Below, piece by piece: positions 37,033 to 48,868 of a DNA stretch of 64,000 nt. The notes under the pieces are model-generated. The model searched no databases, was not told the DNA's origin, and saw only the letters and a list, made by a program, of their open reading frames with translations. The translations under genes were made by a program, and so were the position numbers. Position 1 is the stretch's first letter, and the number at the start of each line of letters is the position of its first letter. The DNA comes from Synchiropus splendidus (Eukaryota; Chordata; Actinopteri; Syngnathiformes; Callionymidae), in assembly GCF_027744825.2 (NCBI RefSeq), contig NC_071334.1, positions 39,533,437 to 39,597,436 of the forward strand, read 5' to 3'.

Positions 37033-40000
37033 GTTAATAACTATCGAAAAACACTTCAGACAGCTAAGATTTTATGTGCAACTACTAGAAAGACCCTTTC
37101 TGCTATAGTGGGAGGTTAAAATTTCATGTTCTGAAGCTTCCCTGAAAAGTTATGGCACAATGCACAAAAACGCTTTTCAGCCTGAGATAAGGTGGGTTTC
37201 GGAACGCCAAACATAAAAGTGTTGATAACTTTAGAAAAACACTTCCGACAGCTTAGATTTGATGTGCACCTACTAGAAAGACCCTTTCTGCTATAGTGGG
37301 AGGTTAAAATTTCATGTTCTGAAGCTTCCCTGAAAAGTTATGGCACAATGCGTAAAAACGCTTTTCAGCCTGAGATAAGGTGGGTTTCGGAACGCCAAAC
37401 ATAAAAGTGTTAATAACTATCGAAAAACACTTCAGACAGCTAAGATTTTATGTGCAACTACTAGAAAGACCCGTTATGCTATAGTGGGAGGTTAAAATTT
37501 CATGTTCTGAAGCTTCCCTGAAAAGTTATGGCACAATGCACAAAAACGCTTTTCAGCCTGAGATAAGGTGGGTTTCGGAACGCCAAACATAAAAGTGTTA
37601 ATAACTTTCGAAAAACACTTCAGACAGCTTAGATTTGATGTGCACCTACTAGAAAGACCCTTTCTGCTATAGTGGGAGGTTAAAATTTCATGTTCTGAAG
37701 CTTCCCTGAAAAGTTATGCCACAATGCACAAAAACGCTTTTCAGCCTGAGATAAGGTGGGTTTCGGAACGCCAAACATAAAAGTGTTGATAACTTTCGAA
37801 AAACACTTCCGACAGCTTAGATTTGATGTGCACCTACTAGAAAGACCCTTTCTGCTATAGTGGGAGGTTAAAATTTCATGTTCTGAAGCTTCCCTGAAAA
37901 GTTATGGCACAATGCACAAAAACGCTTTTCAGCCTGAGATAAGGTGGGTTTCGGAACGCCAAACATAAAAGTGTTGATAACTTTCGAAAAACACTTCAGA
38001 CAGCTTTGATTTGATGTGCAACTACTAGAAAGACCCTTTCTGCTATAGTGGGAGGTTAAAATTTCATGTTCTGAAGCTTCCCTGAAAAGTTATGGCACAA
38101 TGCGTAAAAACGCTTTTCAGCCTGAGATAAGGTGGGTTTCGGAACGCCAAACATAAAAGTGTTAATAACTATCGAAAAACACTTCAGACAGCTAAGATTT
38201 TATGTGCAACTACTAGAAAGACCCGTTATGCTATAGTGGGAGGTTAAAATTTCATGTCCTAAAGCTTCCCTGAAAAGTTATGGCACAATGCACAAAAACG
38301 CTTTTCAGCCTGAGATAAGGTGGGTTTCGGAACGCCAAACATAAAAGTGTTAATAACTTTCGAAAAACACTTCAGACAGCTTAGATTTGATGTGCACCTA
38401 CTAGAAAGACCCTTTCTGCTATAGTGGGAGGTTAAAATTTCATGTTCTGAAGCTTCCCTGAAAAGTTATGGCACAATGCGTAAAAACGCTTTTCGGCCTG
38501 AGATAAGGTGGGTTTCGGAACGCCAAACATAAAAGTATTGATAACTTTCGAAAAACACTTCAGACAGCTTAGATTTGATGTGCAACTACTAGAAAGACCC
38601 TTTCTGCTATAGTGGGACGCAATAATTTTATGTTCTGAAGCTTCCCTGAAAAGTTATGGCACAATGCACAAAAACGCTTTTCAGCCTGAGATAAGGTGGG
38701 TTTCGGAACGCCAAACATAATAGTGTTAATAACTTTCGAAAAACACTTCAGACAACTTAGATTTGATGTGCACCTACTAGAAAGACGCTTTCTGCTATAG
38801 TGGGAGGTTAAAATTTCATGTTCTGAACTTCCCTGAAAAGTTATGGCACAATGCACAAAAACGCTTTTCAGCCTGAGATAAGGTGGGTTTCGGAACGCCA
38901 AACATAAAAGTGTTGATAACTTTCGAAAAACACTTCCGACAGCTTAGATTTGATGTGCACCTACTAGAAAGACCCTTTCTGCTATAGTGGGAGGTTAAAA
39001 TTTCATGTTCTGAAGCTTCCCTGAAAAGTTATGCCACAATGCACAAAAATGCTTTTCAGCCTGAGATAAGGTGGGTTTCGGAACGCCAAACATAAAAGTG
39101 TTAATAACTTTCGAAAAACACTTCAGACAGCTAAGATTTTATATGCAACTACTAGAAAGACCCTTTCTGCTATAGTGGGAGGTTAAAATTTCATGTTCTG
39201 AAGCTTCCCTGAAAAGTTATGGCACAATGCACAAAAACGCTTTTCAGCCTGAGATAAGGTGGGTTTCGGAACGCCAAACATAAAAGTGTTAATAACTTTC
39301 GAAAAACACTTGAGGCAGCTTAGATTTGATGTGCACCTACTAGAAAGACCCTTTCTGCTATAGTGGGAGGTTAAAATTTCATGTTCTGAAGCTTCCCTGA
39401 AAAGTTATGGCACAATGCACAAAAACGCTTTTCAGCCTGAGATAAGGTGGGTTTCGGAACGCCAAACATAAAAGTGTTGATAACTTTCGAAAAACACTAC
39501 CGACAGCTTAGATTTGATGTGCACCTACTAGAAAGACCCTTTCTGCTATAGTGGGAGGTTAAAATTTCATGTTCTGAAGCTTCCCTGAAAAGTTATGGCA
39601 CAATGCACAAAAACGCTTTTCAGCCTGAGATAAGGTTGGTTTCGGTACGCCAAACATAAAAGTGTTGATAACTTTCGAAAAACACTTCAGACAGCTTAGA
39701 TTTGGTGTGCAACTACTAGAAAGACCCTTTCTGCTATAGTGACAGGTTAAAATTTCATGTTCTGAAGCTTCCCTGAAAAGTTATGGCACAATGCACAAAA
39801 ACGCTTTTCAGCCTGAGATAAGGTGGGTTTCGGAACGCCAAACATAAAAGTGTTGATAACTTTCGAAAAACACTTCAGACAGCTTAGATTTGGTGTGCAA
39901 CTACTAGAAAGACCCTTTCTGCTATAGTGGGACGCAATAATTTTATGTTCTGAAGCTTCCCTGAAAAGTTATGGCACAATGCACAAAAACGCTTTTCAGC

Positions 40001-41355
40001 CTGAGATAAGGTGGGTTTCGGAACGCCAAACATAAAAGTGTTGATAACTTTCGAAAAACACTTCCGACAGCTTAGATTTGATGTGCACCTACTAGAAAGA
40101 CCCTTTCTGCTATAGTGGGAGGTTAAAATTTCATGTTCTGAAGCTTCCCTGAAAAGTTATGGCACAATGCACAAAAACGCTTTTCAGCCTGAGATAAGGT
40201 GGGTTTCGGAACGCCAAACATAAAAGTGTTGATAACTTTCGAAAAACACTTCAGACAGCTTAGATTTGATGTGCAACTACTAGAAAGACCCTTTCTGCTA
40301 TAGTGGGAGGTTAAAAGTTCATGTTCTGAAGCTTCCCTGAAAAGTTATGGCATATTGCACAAAAACGCTTTTCAGCCTGAGATAAGGTGGGTTTCGGAAC
40401 GCCAAACATAAAAGTGTTGATAACTTTCGAAAAACACTTCAGACAGCTTAGATTTGGTGTGCAACTACTAGAAAGACCCTTTCTGCTGTAGTGGGAGGTT
40501 AAAATTTCATGTTCTGAAGCTTCCCTGAAAAGTTATGGCACAATGCACAAAAACGCTTTTCAGCCTGAGATAAGGTGGGTTTCGGAACGCCAAACATAAA
40601 AGTGTTGATAACTTTCGAAAAACACTTCAGACAGCTTAGATTTGATGTGCACCTACTAGAAAGGCCCTTTCTGCTATAGTGGGAGGTTAAAATTTCATGT
40701 TCTGAAGCTTCCCTGAAAAGTTATGGCACAATGCGTAAAAACGCTTTTCAGCCTGAGATAAGGTGGGTTTCGGAACGCCAAACACAAAAGTGTTAATAAC
40801 TTTCAAAAAACACTTCAGACAGCTTAGATTTGATGTGCAACTACTAGAAAGACCCTTTCTGCTATAGTGGGAGGCTAAAATTTCATATTCTGAAGCTTCC
40901 CTGAAAAGTTATGGCACAATGCACAAAAACGCTTTTCAGCCTGAGATAAGGTGGGTTTCGGAACGCCAAACATAAAAGTGTTAATAACTATCGAAAAACA
41001 CTTCAGACAGCTAAGATTTTATGTGCAACTACTAGAAAGACCCTTTATGCTATAGTGGGAGGTTAAAATTTCATGTTCTGAAGCTTCCCTGAAAAGTTAT
41101 GGCACAATGCACAAAAACGCTTTTCAGCCTGAGATAAGGTGGGTTTCGGAACGCCAAACATAAAAGTGTTAATAACTTTCGAAAAACACTTGAGACAGCT
41201 TAGATTTGATGTGCACCTACTAGAAAGACCCTTTCTGCTATAGTGGGAGGTTAAAATTTCATGTTCTGAAGCTTCCCTGAAAAGTTATGGCACAATGCAC
41301 AAAAACGCTTTTCAGCCTGAGATTAGGTGGGTTTCGGAACGCCAAACATAAAAGT
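37033..41355. repeat. 23-monomer mosaic block
   Basis: 23 x 188 minus 1 bp. It opens with two monomers (37033-37408) that repeat the actatcg and tttagaaaaac pair at 36469-36844, so a 3-monomer step is partly duplicated at the joint. Then come two acccgttatg monomers (37409 and 38161) four monomers apart; a cassette with aaagtattgat, gggacgcaataatttta and cataatagtg (38349-38912); a gaggcag/taccg pair (39285-39660); and mixed types. The single-base deletion near 38826 (ctgaacttccc) removes a HindIII site. Confidence 0.83.
38349..38912. repeat. Dispersed three-monomer cassette, first instance
   Basis: Three consecutive monomers marked by gcgtaaaaacg with ttcggcc, aaagtattgat with gggacgcaataatttta, and cataatagtg with gacaactt and agacgc. 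The same trio in the same order occurs at about 48307-48868 and at about 59392-59955, with all the intervening deletions accounted for. A truncated instance (first two monomers only) precedes 56761. Confidence 0.82.
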
Positions 41356-42483
41356 GTTGATAACTTTCGAAAAACACTTCCGACAGCTTAGATTTGATGT
41401 GCACCTACTAGAAAGACCCTTTCTGCTATAGTGGGAGGTTAAAATTTCATGTTCTGAAGCTTCCCTGAAAAGTTATAGCACAATGCACAAAAACGCTTTT
41501 CAGCCTGAGATAAGGTGGGTTTCGGAACGCCAAACATAAAAGTGTTGATAACTTTCGAAAAACACTTCAGACAGCTTAGATTTGGTGTGCAACTACTAGA
41601 AAGACCCTTTCTGCTATAGTGGGAGGTTAAAATTTCATGTTCTGAAGCTTCCCTGAAAAGTTATGGCACAATGCACAAAAACGCTTTTCAGCCTGAGATA
41701 AGGTGGGTTTCGGAACGCCAAACATAAAAGTGTTGATAACTTTCGAAAAACACTTCAGACAGCTTAGATTTGATGTGCACCTACTAGAAAGACCCTTTCT
41801 GCTATAGTGGAAGGTTAAAATTTCATGTTCTGAAGCTTCCCTGAAAAGTTATGGCACAATGCACAAAAACGCTTTTCAGCCTGAGATAAGGTGAGTTTCG
41901 GAACGCCAAACATAAAAGTGTTGATAACTTTCGAAAAACACTTCAGACAGCTTAGATTTGATGTGCAACTACTAGAAAGACTCTTTCTGCTATAGTGGGA
42001 GGCAATAATTTCATGTTCTGAAGCTTCCCTGAAAAGTTATGGCACAATGCACAAAAACGCTTTTCAGCCTGAGATAAGGTGGGTTTCGGAACGCCAAACA
42101 TAAAAGTGTTGATAACTTTCGAAAAACACTTCAGACAGCTTAGATTTGATGTGCACCTACTAGAAAGACCCTTTCTGCTATAGTGGGAGGTTAAAATTTC
42201 ATGTTCTGAAGCTTCCCTGAAAAGTTATGCCACAATGCACAAAAATGCTTTTCAGCCAGAGATAAGGTGGGTTTCGGAACGCCAAACATAAAAGTGTTGA
42301 TAACTTTCGAAAAACATTTCAGACAGCTTAGATTTGATGTGCAACTATTAGAAAGACCCTTTCTGCTATAGTGGGAGGTTAAAATTTCATGTTCTGAAGC
42401 TTCCATGAAAAGTTATGGCACAATGCACAAAAACGCTTTTCAGTCTGAGATAAGGTGGGTTTCGGAACGCCAAACATAAAAGT
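41356..42483. repeat. 6-mer higher-order repeat, copy 1
   Basis: Six monomers, 1128 bp: ttccgac with tatagca; ttggtg; ttgatgtgcacc with gtggaagg and gtgagtttc; ttgatgtgcaac with gactctt and gcaataa; atgccac with aaatgc and ccagag; catttcag with ctattagaaag, ccatgaaa and cagtctgag. All of these private variants recur exactly 1128 bp downstream. Confidence 0.93.
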
Positions 42484-43611
42484 GTTGATAACTTTCGAAA
42501 AACACTTCCGACAGCTTAGATTTGATGTGCACCTACTAGAAAGACCCTTTCTGCTATAGTGGGAGGTTAAAATTTCATGTTCTGAAGCTTCCCTGAAAAG
42601 TTATAGCACAATGCACAAAAACGCTTTTCAGCCTGAGATAAGGTGGGTTTCGGAACGCCAAACATAAAAGTGTTGATAACTTTCGAAAAACACTTCAGAC
42701 AGCTTAGATTTGGTGTGCAACTACTAGAAAGACCCTTTCTGCTATAGTGGGAGGTTAAAATTTCATGTTCTGAAGCTTCCCTGAAAAGTTATGGCACAAT
42801 GCACAAAAACGCTTTTCAGCCTGAGATAAGGTGGGTTTCGGAACGCCAAACATAAAAGTGTTGATAACTTTCGAAAAACACTTCAGACAGCTTAGATTTG
42901 ATGTGCACCTACTAGAAAGACCCTTTCTGCTATAGTGGAAGGTTAAAATTTCATGTTCTGAAGCTTCCCTGAAAAGTTATGGCACAATGCACAAAAACGC
43001 TTTTCAGCCTGAGATAAGGTGAGTTTCGGAACGCCAAACATAAAAGTGTTGATAACTTTCGAAAAACACTTCAGACAGCTTAGATTTGATGTGCAACTAC
43101 TAGAAAGACTCTTTCTGCTATAGTGGGAGGCAATAATTTCATGTTCTGAAGCTTCCCTGAAAAGTTATGGCACAATGCACAAAAACGCTTTTCAGCCTGA
43201 GATAAGGTGGGTTTCGGAACGCCAAACATAAAAGTGTTGATAACTTTCGAAAAACACTTCAGACAGCTTAGATTTGATGTGCACCTACTAGAAAGACCCT
43301 TTCTGCTATAGTGGGAGGTTAAAATTTCATGTTCTGAAGCTTCCCTGAAAAGTTATGCCACAATGCACAAAAATGCTTTTCAGCCAGAGATAAGGTGGGT
43401 TTCGGAACGCCAAACATAAAAGTGTTGATAACTTTCGAAAAACATTTCAGACAGCTTAGATTTGATGTGCAACTATTAGAAAGACCCTTTCTGCTATAGT
43501 GGGAGGTTAAAATTTCATGTTCTGAAGCTTCCATGAAAAGTTATGGCACAATGCACAAAAACGCTTTTCAGTCTGAGATAAGGTGGGTTTCGGAACGCCA
43601 AACATGAAAGT
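42484..43611. repeat. 6-mer higher-order repeat, copy 2
   Basis: Same six subtypes in the same order as 41356-42483. I saw no difference in the diagnostic variants until aaacatgaaag at the last junction (near 43604), where copy 1 has aaacataaaag. Confidence 0.93.
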
Positions 43612-45112
43612 GTTAATAACTTTCGAAAAACACTTCAGACAGCTAAGATTTTATATGCAACTACTAGAAAGACCCTTTCTGCTATAGTGGGAGGTTAAAA
43701 TTTCATGTTCTGAAGCTTCCCTGAAAAGTTATGGCACAATGCACAAAAACGCTTTTCAGCCTGAGATAAGGTGGGTTTCGGAACGCCAAACATAAAAGTG
43801 TTGATAACTTTCGAAAAACACTTCAGACAGCTTAGATTAGATGTGCAACTACTAGAAAGACCCTTTCTGGTATAGTGGGAGGTTACAATTTCATGTTCTG
43901 AAGCTTCCCTGAAAAGTTATGGCACAATGCACAAAAACGCTTTTCAGTCTGAGATAAGGTGGGTTTCGGAACGCCAAACATAAAAGTGTTGATAACTTTC
44001 GAAAAACACTTCAGACAGCTTAGATTTGATGTGCACCTACTAGAAAGGTCCTTTCTGCTATAGTGGGAGGTTAAAATTTCATGTTCTGAAGCTTCCCTTA
44101 AAAGTTATGGCACAATGCGTAAAATCGCTTTTCAGCCTGAGATAAGGTGGGTTTCGGAACGCCAAACATAAAAGTGTTGATAACTTTCGAAAAACACTTC
44201 AGACAGCTTAGATTTGATGTGCAACTACTAGAAAGACCCTTTCTGCTATAGTGGGAGGCAATAATTTCATGTTCTGAAGCTTCCCTGAAAAGTTATGGCA
44301 CAATGCACAAAAACGCCTTTCAGCCTGAGATAAGGTGGGTTTCGGAACGCCAAACATAAAAGTGTTGATAACTTTCGAAAAACACTTCAGACAGCTTAGA
44401 TTTGATGTGCAACTACTAGAAAGGCCCTTTCTGCTATAGTGGGAGGCAATAATTTCATGTTCTGAAGCTTCCCTGAAAAGTTATGGCACAATGCACAAAA
44501 ACGCTTAGCCTGAGATAAGGTGGGTTTCGGAACGCCAAACATAAAAGTGTTGATAACTTTCGAAAAACATTTCAGACAGCTTAGATTTGATGTGCAACTA
44601 CTAGAAAGACCCTTTCTGCTATAGTGGGAGGTTAAAATTTCATGTTCTGAAGCTTCCCTGAAAAGTAATGGCACAATGCGTAAAAACGCTTTTCAGCCTG
44701 AGATAAGGTGGGTTTCGGAACGCCAAACACTAAAGTGTTAATAACTTTCGAAAAACACTTCAGACAGCTTAGATTTGATGTGCAACTACTAGAAAGACCC
44801 TTTCTGCTATAGTGGGAGGCTAAAATTTCATATTCTGAAGCTTCCCTGAAAAGTTATGGCACAATGCACAAAAACGCTTTTCAGCCTGAGATAAGGTGGG
44901 TTTCGGAACGCCAAACATAAAAGTGTTAATAACTATCGAAAAACACTTCAGACAGCTAAGATTTTATGTGCAACTACTAGAAAGACCCTTTATGCTATAG
45001 TGGGAGGTTAAAATTTCATGTTCTGAAGCTTCCCTGAAAAGTTATGGCACAATGCACAAAAACGCTTTTCAGTCTGAGATAAGGTGGGTTTCGGAACGCC
45101 AAACATAAAAGT
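43612..45112. repeat. 8-mer higher-order repeat, copy 1
   Basis: Eight monomers, 1501 bp (8 x 188 minus 3). Order: gttaat with tttatatgcaac; ttagatg with ctggtatag and ggttacaa; aaaggtcc with cccttaaaag; gcaataa with acgcctttc; gcaataa with aaggccc and a 3-bp deletion (acgcttagcctg near 44502); catttcag with agtaatgg and gcgtaaaa; cactaaag with catattc; actatcg with ctttatgc. It repeats 1501 bp downstream. Confidence 0.93.
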
Positions 45113-46613
45113 GTTAATAACTTTCGAAAAACACTTCAGACAGCTAAGATTTTATATGCAACTACTAGAAAGACCCTTTCTGCTATAGTGGGAGGTTAAA
45201 ATTTCATGTTCTGAAGCTTCCCTGAAAAGTTATGGCACAATGCACAAAAACGCTTTTCAGCCTGAGATAAGGTGGGTTTCGGAACGCCAAACATAAAAGT
45301 GTTGATAACTTTCGAAAAACACTTCAGACAGCTTAGATTAGATGTGCAACTACTAGAAAGACCCTTTCTGGTATAGTGGGAGGTTACAATTTCATGTTCT
45401 GAAGCTTCCCTGAAAAGTTATGGCACAATGCACAAAAACGCTTTTCAGCCTGAGATAAGGTGGGTTTCGGAACGCCAAACATAAAAGTGTTGATAACTTT
45501 CGAAAAACACTTCAGACAGCTTAGATTTGATGTGCACCTACTAGAAAGGTCCTTTCTGCTATAGTGGGAGGTTAAAATTTCATGTTCTGAAGCTTCCCTT
45601 AAAAGTTATGGCACAATGCGTAAAAACGCTTTTCAGCCTGAGATAAGGTGGGTTTCGGAACGCCAAACATAAAAGTGTTGATAACTTTCGAAAAACACTT
45701 CAGACAGCTTAGATTTGATGTGCAACTACTAGAAAGACCCTTTCTGCTATAGTGGGAGGCAATAATTTCATGTTCTGAAGCTTCCCTGAAAAGTTATGGC
45801 ACAATGCACAAAAACGCCTTTCAGCCTGAGATAAGGTGGGTTTCGGAACGCCAAACATAAAAGTGTTGATAACTTTCGAAAAACACTTCAGACAGCTTAG
45901 ATTTGATGTGCAACTACTAGAAAGGCCCTTTCTGCTATAGTGGGAGGCAATAATTTCATGTTCTGAAGCTTCCCTGAAAAGTTATGGCACAATGCACAAA
46001 AACGCTTAGCCTGAGATAAGGTGGGTTTCGGAACGCCAAACATAAAAGTGTTGATAACTTTCGAAAAACATTTCAGACAGCTTAGATTTGATGTGCAACT
46101 ACTAGAAAGACCCTTTCTGCTATAGTGGGAGGTTAAAATTTCATGTTCTGAAGCTTCCCTGAAAAGTAATGGCACAATGCGTAAAAACGCTTTTCAGCCT
46201 GAGATAAGGTGGGTTTCGGAACGCCAAACACTAAAGTGTTAATAACTTTCGAAAAACACTTCAGACAGCTTAGATTTGATGTGCAACTACTAGAAAGACC
46301 CTTTCTGCTATAGTGGGAGGCTAAAATTTCATATTCTGAAGCTTCCCTGAAAAGTTATGGCACAATGCACAAAAACGCTTTTCAGCCTGAGATAAGGTGG
46401 GTTTCGGAACGCCAAACATAAAAGTGTTAATAACTATCGAAAAACACTTCAGACAGCTAAGATTTTATGTGCAACTACTAGAAAGACCCTTTATGCTATA
46501 GTGGGAGGTTAAAATTTCATGTTCTGAAGCTTCCCTGAAAAGTTATGGCACAATGCACAAAAACGCTTTTCAGCCTGAGATAAGGTGGGTTTCGGAACGC
46601 CAAACATAAAAGT
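45113..46613. repeat. 8-mer higher-order repeat, copy 2
   Basis: Same order and same 3-bp deletion (near 46004) as 43612-45112. It differs at cagcctgag for cagtctgag in the second and eighth monomers and at gcgtaaaaacgc for gcgtaaaatcgc in the third, all changes to the array-wide common base. Confidence 0.93.
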
Positions 46614-48868
46614 GTTAATAACTTTCGAAAAACACTTGAGACAGCTTAGATTTGATGTGCACCTACTAGAAAGACCCTTTCTGCTATAGTGGGAGGTTAA
46701 AATTTCATGTTCTGAAGCTTCCCTGAAAAGTTATGGCACAATGCACAAAAACGCTTTTCAGCCTGAGATAAGGTGGGTTTCGGAACGCCAAAATAAAAGT
46801 GTTGATAACTTTCGAAAAACACTTCCGACAGCTTAGATTTGATGTGCACCTACTAGATAGACCCTTTCTGCTATAGTGGGAGGTTAAAATTTCATGTTCT
46901 GAAGCTTCCCTGAAAAGTTATAGCACAATGCACAAAAACGCTTTTCAGCCTGAGATAAGGTGGGTTTCGGAACGCCAAACATAAAAGTGTTGATAACTTT
47001 CGAAAAACACTTCAGACAGCTTAGATTTGGTGTGCAACTACTAGAAAGACCCTTTCTGCTATAGTGGGAGGTTAAAATTTCATGTTCTGAAGCTTCCCTG
47101 AAAAATTATGGCACAATGCGTAAAAACGCTTTTCGGCCTGAGATAAGGTGGGTTTCGGAACGCCAAACATAAAAGTGTTGATAACTTTCGAAAAACACTT
47201 CAGACAACTTAGATTTGATGTGCACCTACTAGAAAGACGCTTTCTGCTATAGTGGGAGTTTAAAATTTCATGTTCTGAAACTTCCCTGAAAAGTTATGGC
47301 ACAATGCACAAAAACGCTTTTCAGCCTGAGATAAGGTGGGTTTCGGAACGCCAAACATAAAAGTGTTGATAACTTTCGAAAAACACTTCCGACAGCTTAG
47401 ATTTGATGTGCACCTACTAGAAAGACCCTTTCTGCTATAGTGGGAGGTTAAAATTTCATGCTCTGAAGCTTCCCTGAAAAGTTATGGCACAATGCACAAA
47501 AACGCTTTTCAGCCTGAGATAAGGTGAGTTTCGGAACGCCAAACATGAAAGTGTTGATAACTTTCGAAAAACACTTCCGACAGCTTAGATTTGATGTGCA
47601 CCTACTAGAAAGACCCTTTCTGCTATAGTGGGAGGCTAAAATTTCATATTCTGAAGCTTCCCTGAAAAGTTATGGCACAATGCACAAAAACGCTTTTCAG
47701 CCTGAGATAAGGTGGGTTTCGGAACGCCAAACATAAAAGTGTTAATAACTATCGAAAAACACTTCAGACAGCTAAGATTTGATGTGCAACTACTAGAAAG
47801 ACCCTTTATGCTATAGTGGGAGGTTAAAATTTCATGTTCTGAAGCTTCCCTGAAAGGTTATGGCACAATGCACAAAAACGCTTTTCAGCCTGAGATAAGG
47901 TGGGTTTCGGAACGCCAAACATAAAAGTGTTAATAACTTTCGAAAAACACTCGAGACAGCTTAGATTTGATGTGCACCTACTAGAAAGACCCTTTCTGCT
48001 ATAGTGGGAGGTTAAAATTTCATGTTCTGAAGCTTCCCTGAAAAGTTATGGCACAATGCACAAAAACGCTTTTCAGCCTGAGATAAGGTGGGTTTCGGAA
48101 CGCCAAACATAAAAGTGTTGATAACTTTCGAAAAACACTTCAGACAGCTTAGATTTGATGTGCACCTACTAGAAAGACCCTTTCTGCTATAGTGGGAGGT
48201 TAAAATTTCATGTTCTGAAGCTTCCCTGAAAAGTTATAGCACAATGCACAAAAACGCTTTTCAGCCTGATATAAGGTGGGTTTCGGAACGCCAAACATAA
48301 AAGTGTTGATAACTTTCGAAAAACACTTCAGACAGCTTAGATTTGGTGTGCAACTACTAGAAAGACCCTTTCTGCTATAGTGGGAGGTTAAAATTTCATG
48401 TTCTGAAGCTTCCCTGAAAAGTTATGGCACAATGCGTAAAAACGCTTTTCGGCCTGAGATAAGGTGGGTTTCGGAACGCCAAACATAAAAGTATTGATAA
48501 CTTTCGAAAAACACTTCAGACAGCTTAGATTTGATGTGCAACTACTAGAAAGACCCTTTCTGCTATAGTGGGACGCAATAATTTTGTGTTCTGAAGCTTC
48601 CCTGAAAAGTTATGGCACAATGCACAAAAACGCTTTTCAGGCTGAGATAAGGTGGGTTTCGGAACGCCAAACATAATAGTGTTAATAACTTTCGAAAAAC
48701 ACTTCAGACAACTTTGATTTGATGTGCACCTACTAGAAAGACGCTTTCTGCTATAGTGGGAGGTTAAAATTTCATGTTCTGAAACTTCCCTGAAAAGTTA
48801 TGGCACAATGCACAAAAACGCTTTTCAGCCTGAGATAAGGTGGGTTTCGGAACGCCAAACATAAAAGT
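46614..48868. repeat. 12-monomer mosaic block
   Basis: 12 x 188 minus 1 bp; the deletion is ccaaaataaaag near 46788. The block has the gagacagc, ctagatag with tatagca, and ttggtg types that reappear at 49432 onward. It ends with the gcgtaaaa/ttcggcc, aaagtattgat/gggacgcaataatttt and cataatagtg monomers (48307-48868). This last trio matches 38349-38912 almost exactly, about 10 kb away. Confidence 0.82.
48307..48868. repeat. Dispersed three-monomer cassette, second instance
   Basis: Same trio as at 38349-38912, with small private changes (attttgtgttc near 48592, gacaactttg near 48708). It lies immediately left of the first 17-mer. Boundaries are approximate to a few bases. Confidence 0.8.

Noticed and set aside
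38569..38901. Open frame of 110 codons, minus strand
   Set aside because: It spans nearly two satellite monomers and is extended by the 1-bp deletion near 38826 and a few private changes. It has no domain, no initiation context and no homologue I recognise.
42191..42406. Open frames of 71-92 codons, minus strand (also 43319-43534, 44396-44674, 45897-46175, 48952-49167, 52146-52361, 63047-63262)
   Set aside because: Each is the same stretch of repeat read in reverse, and their identity follows the HOR copies. The linked variants cattt, gcaataa and the 3-bp deletion merely remove stops.
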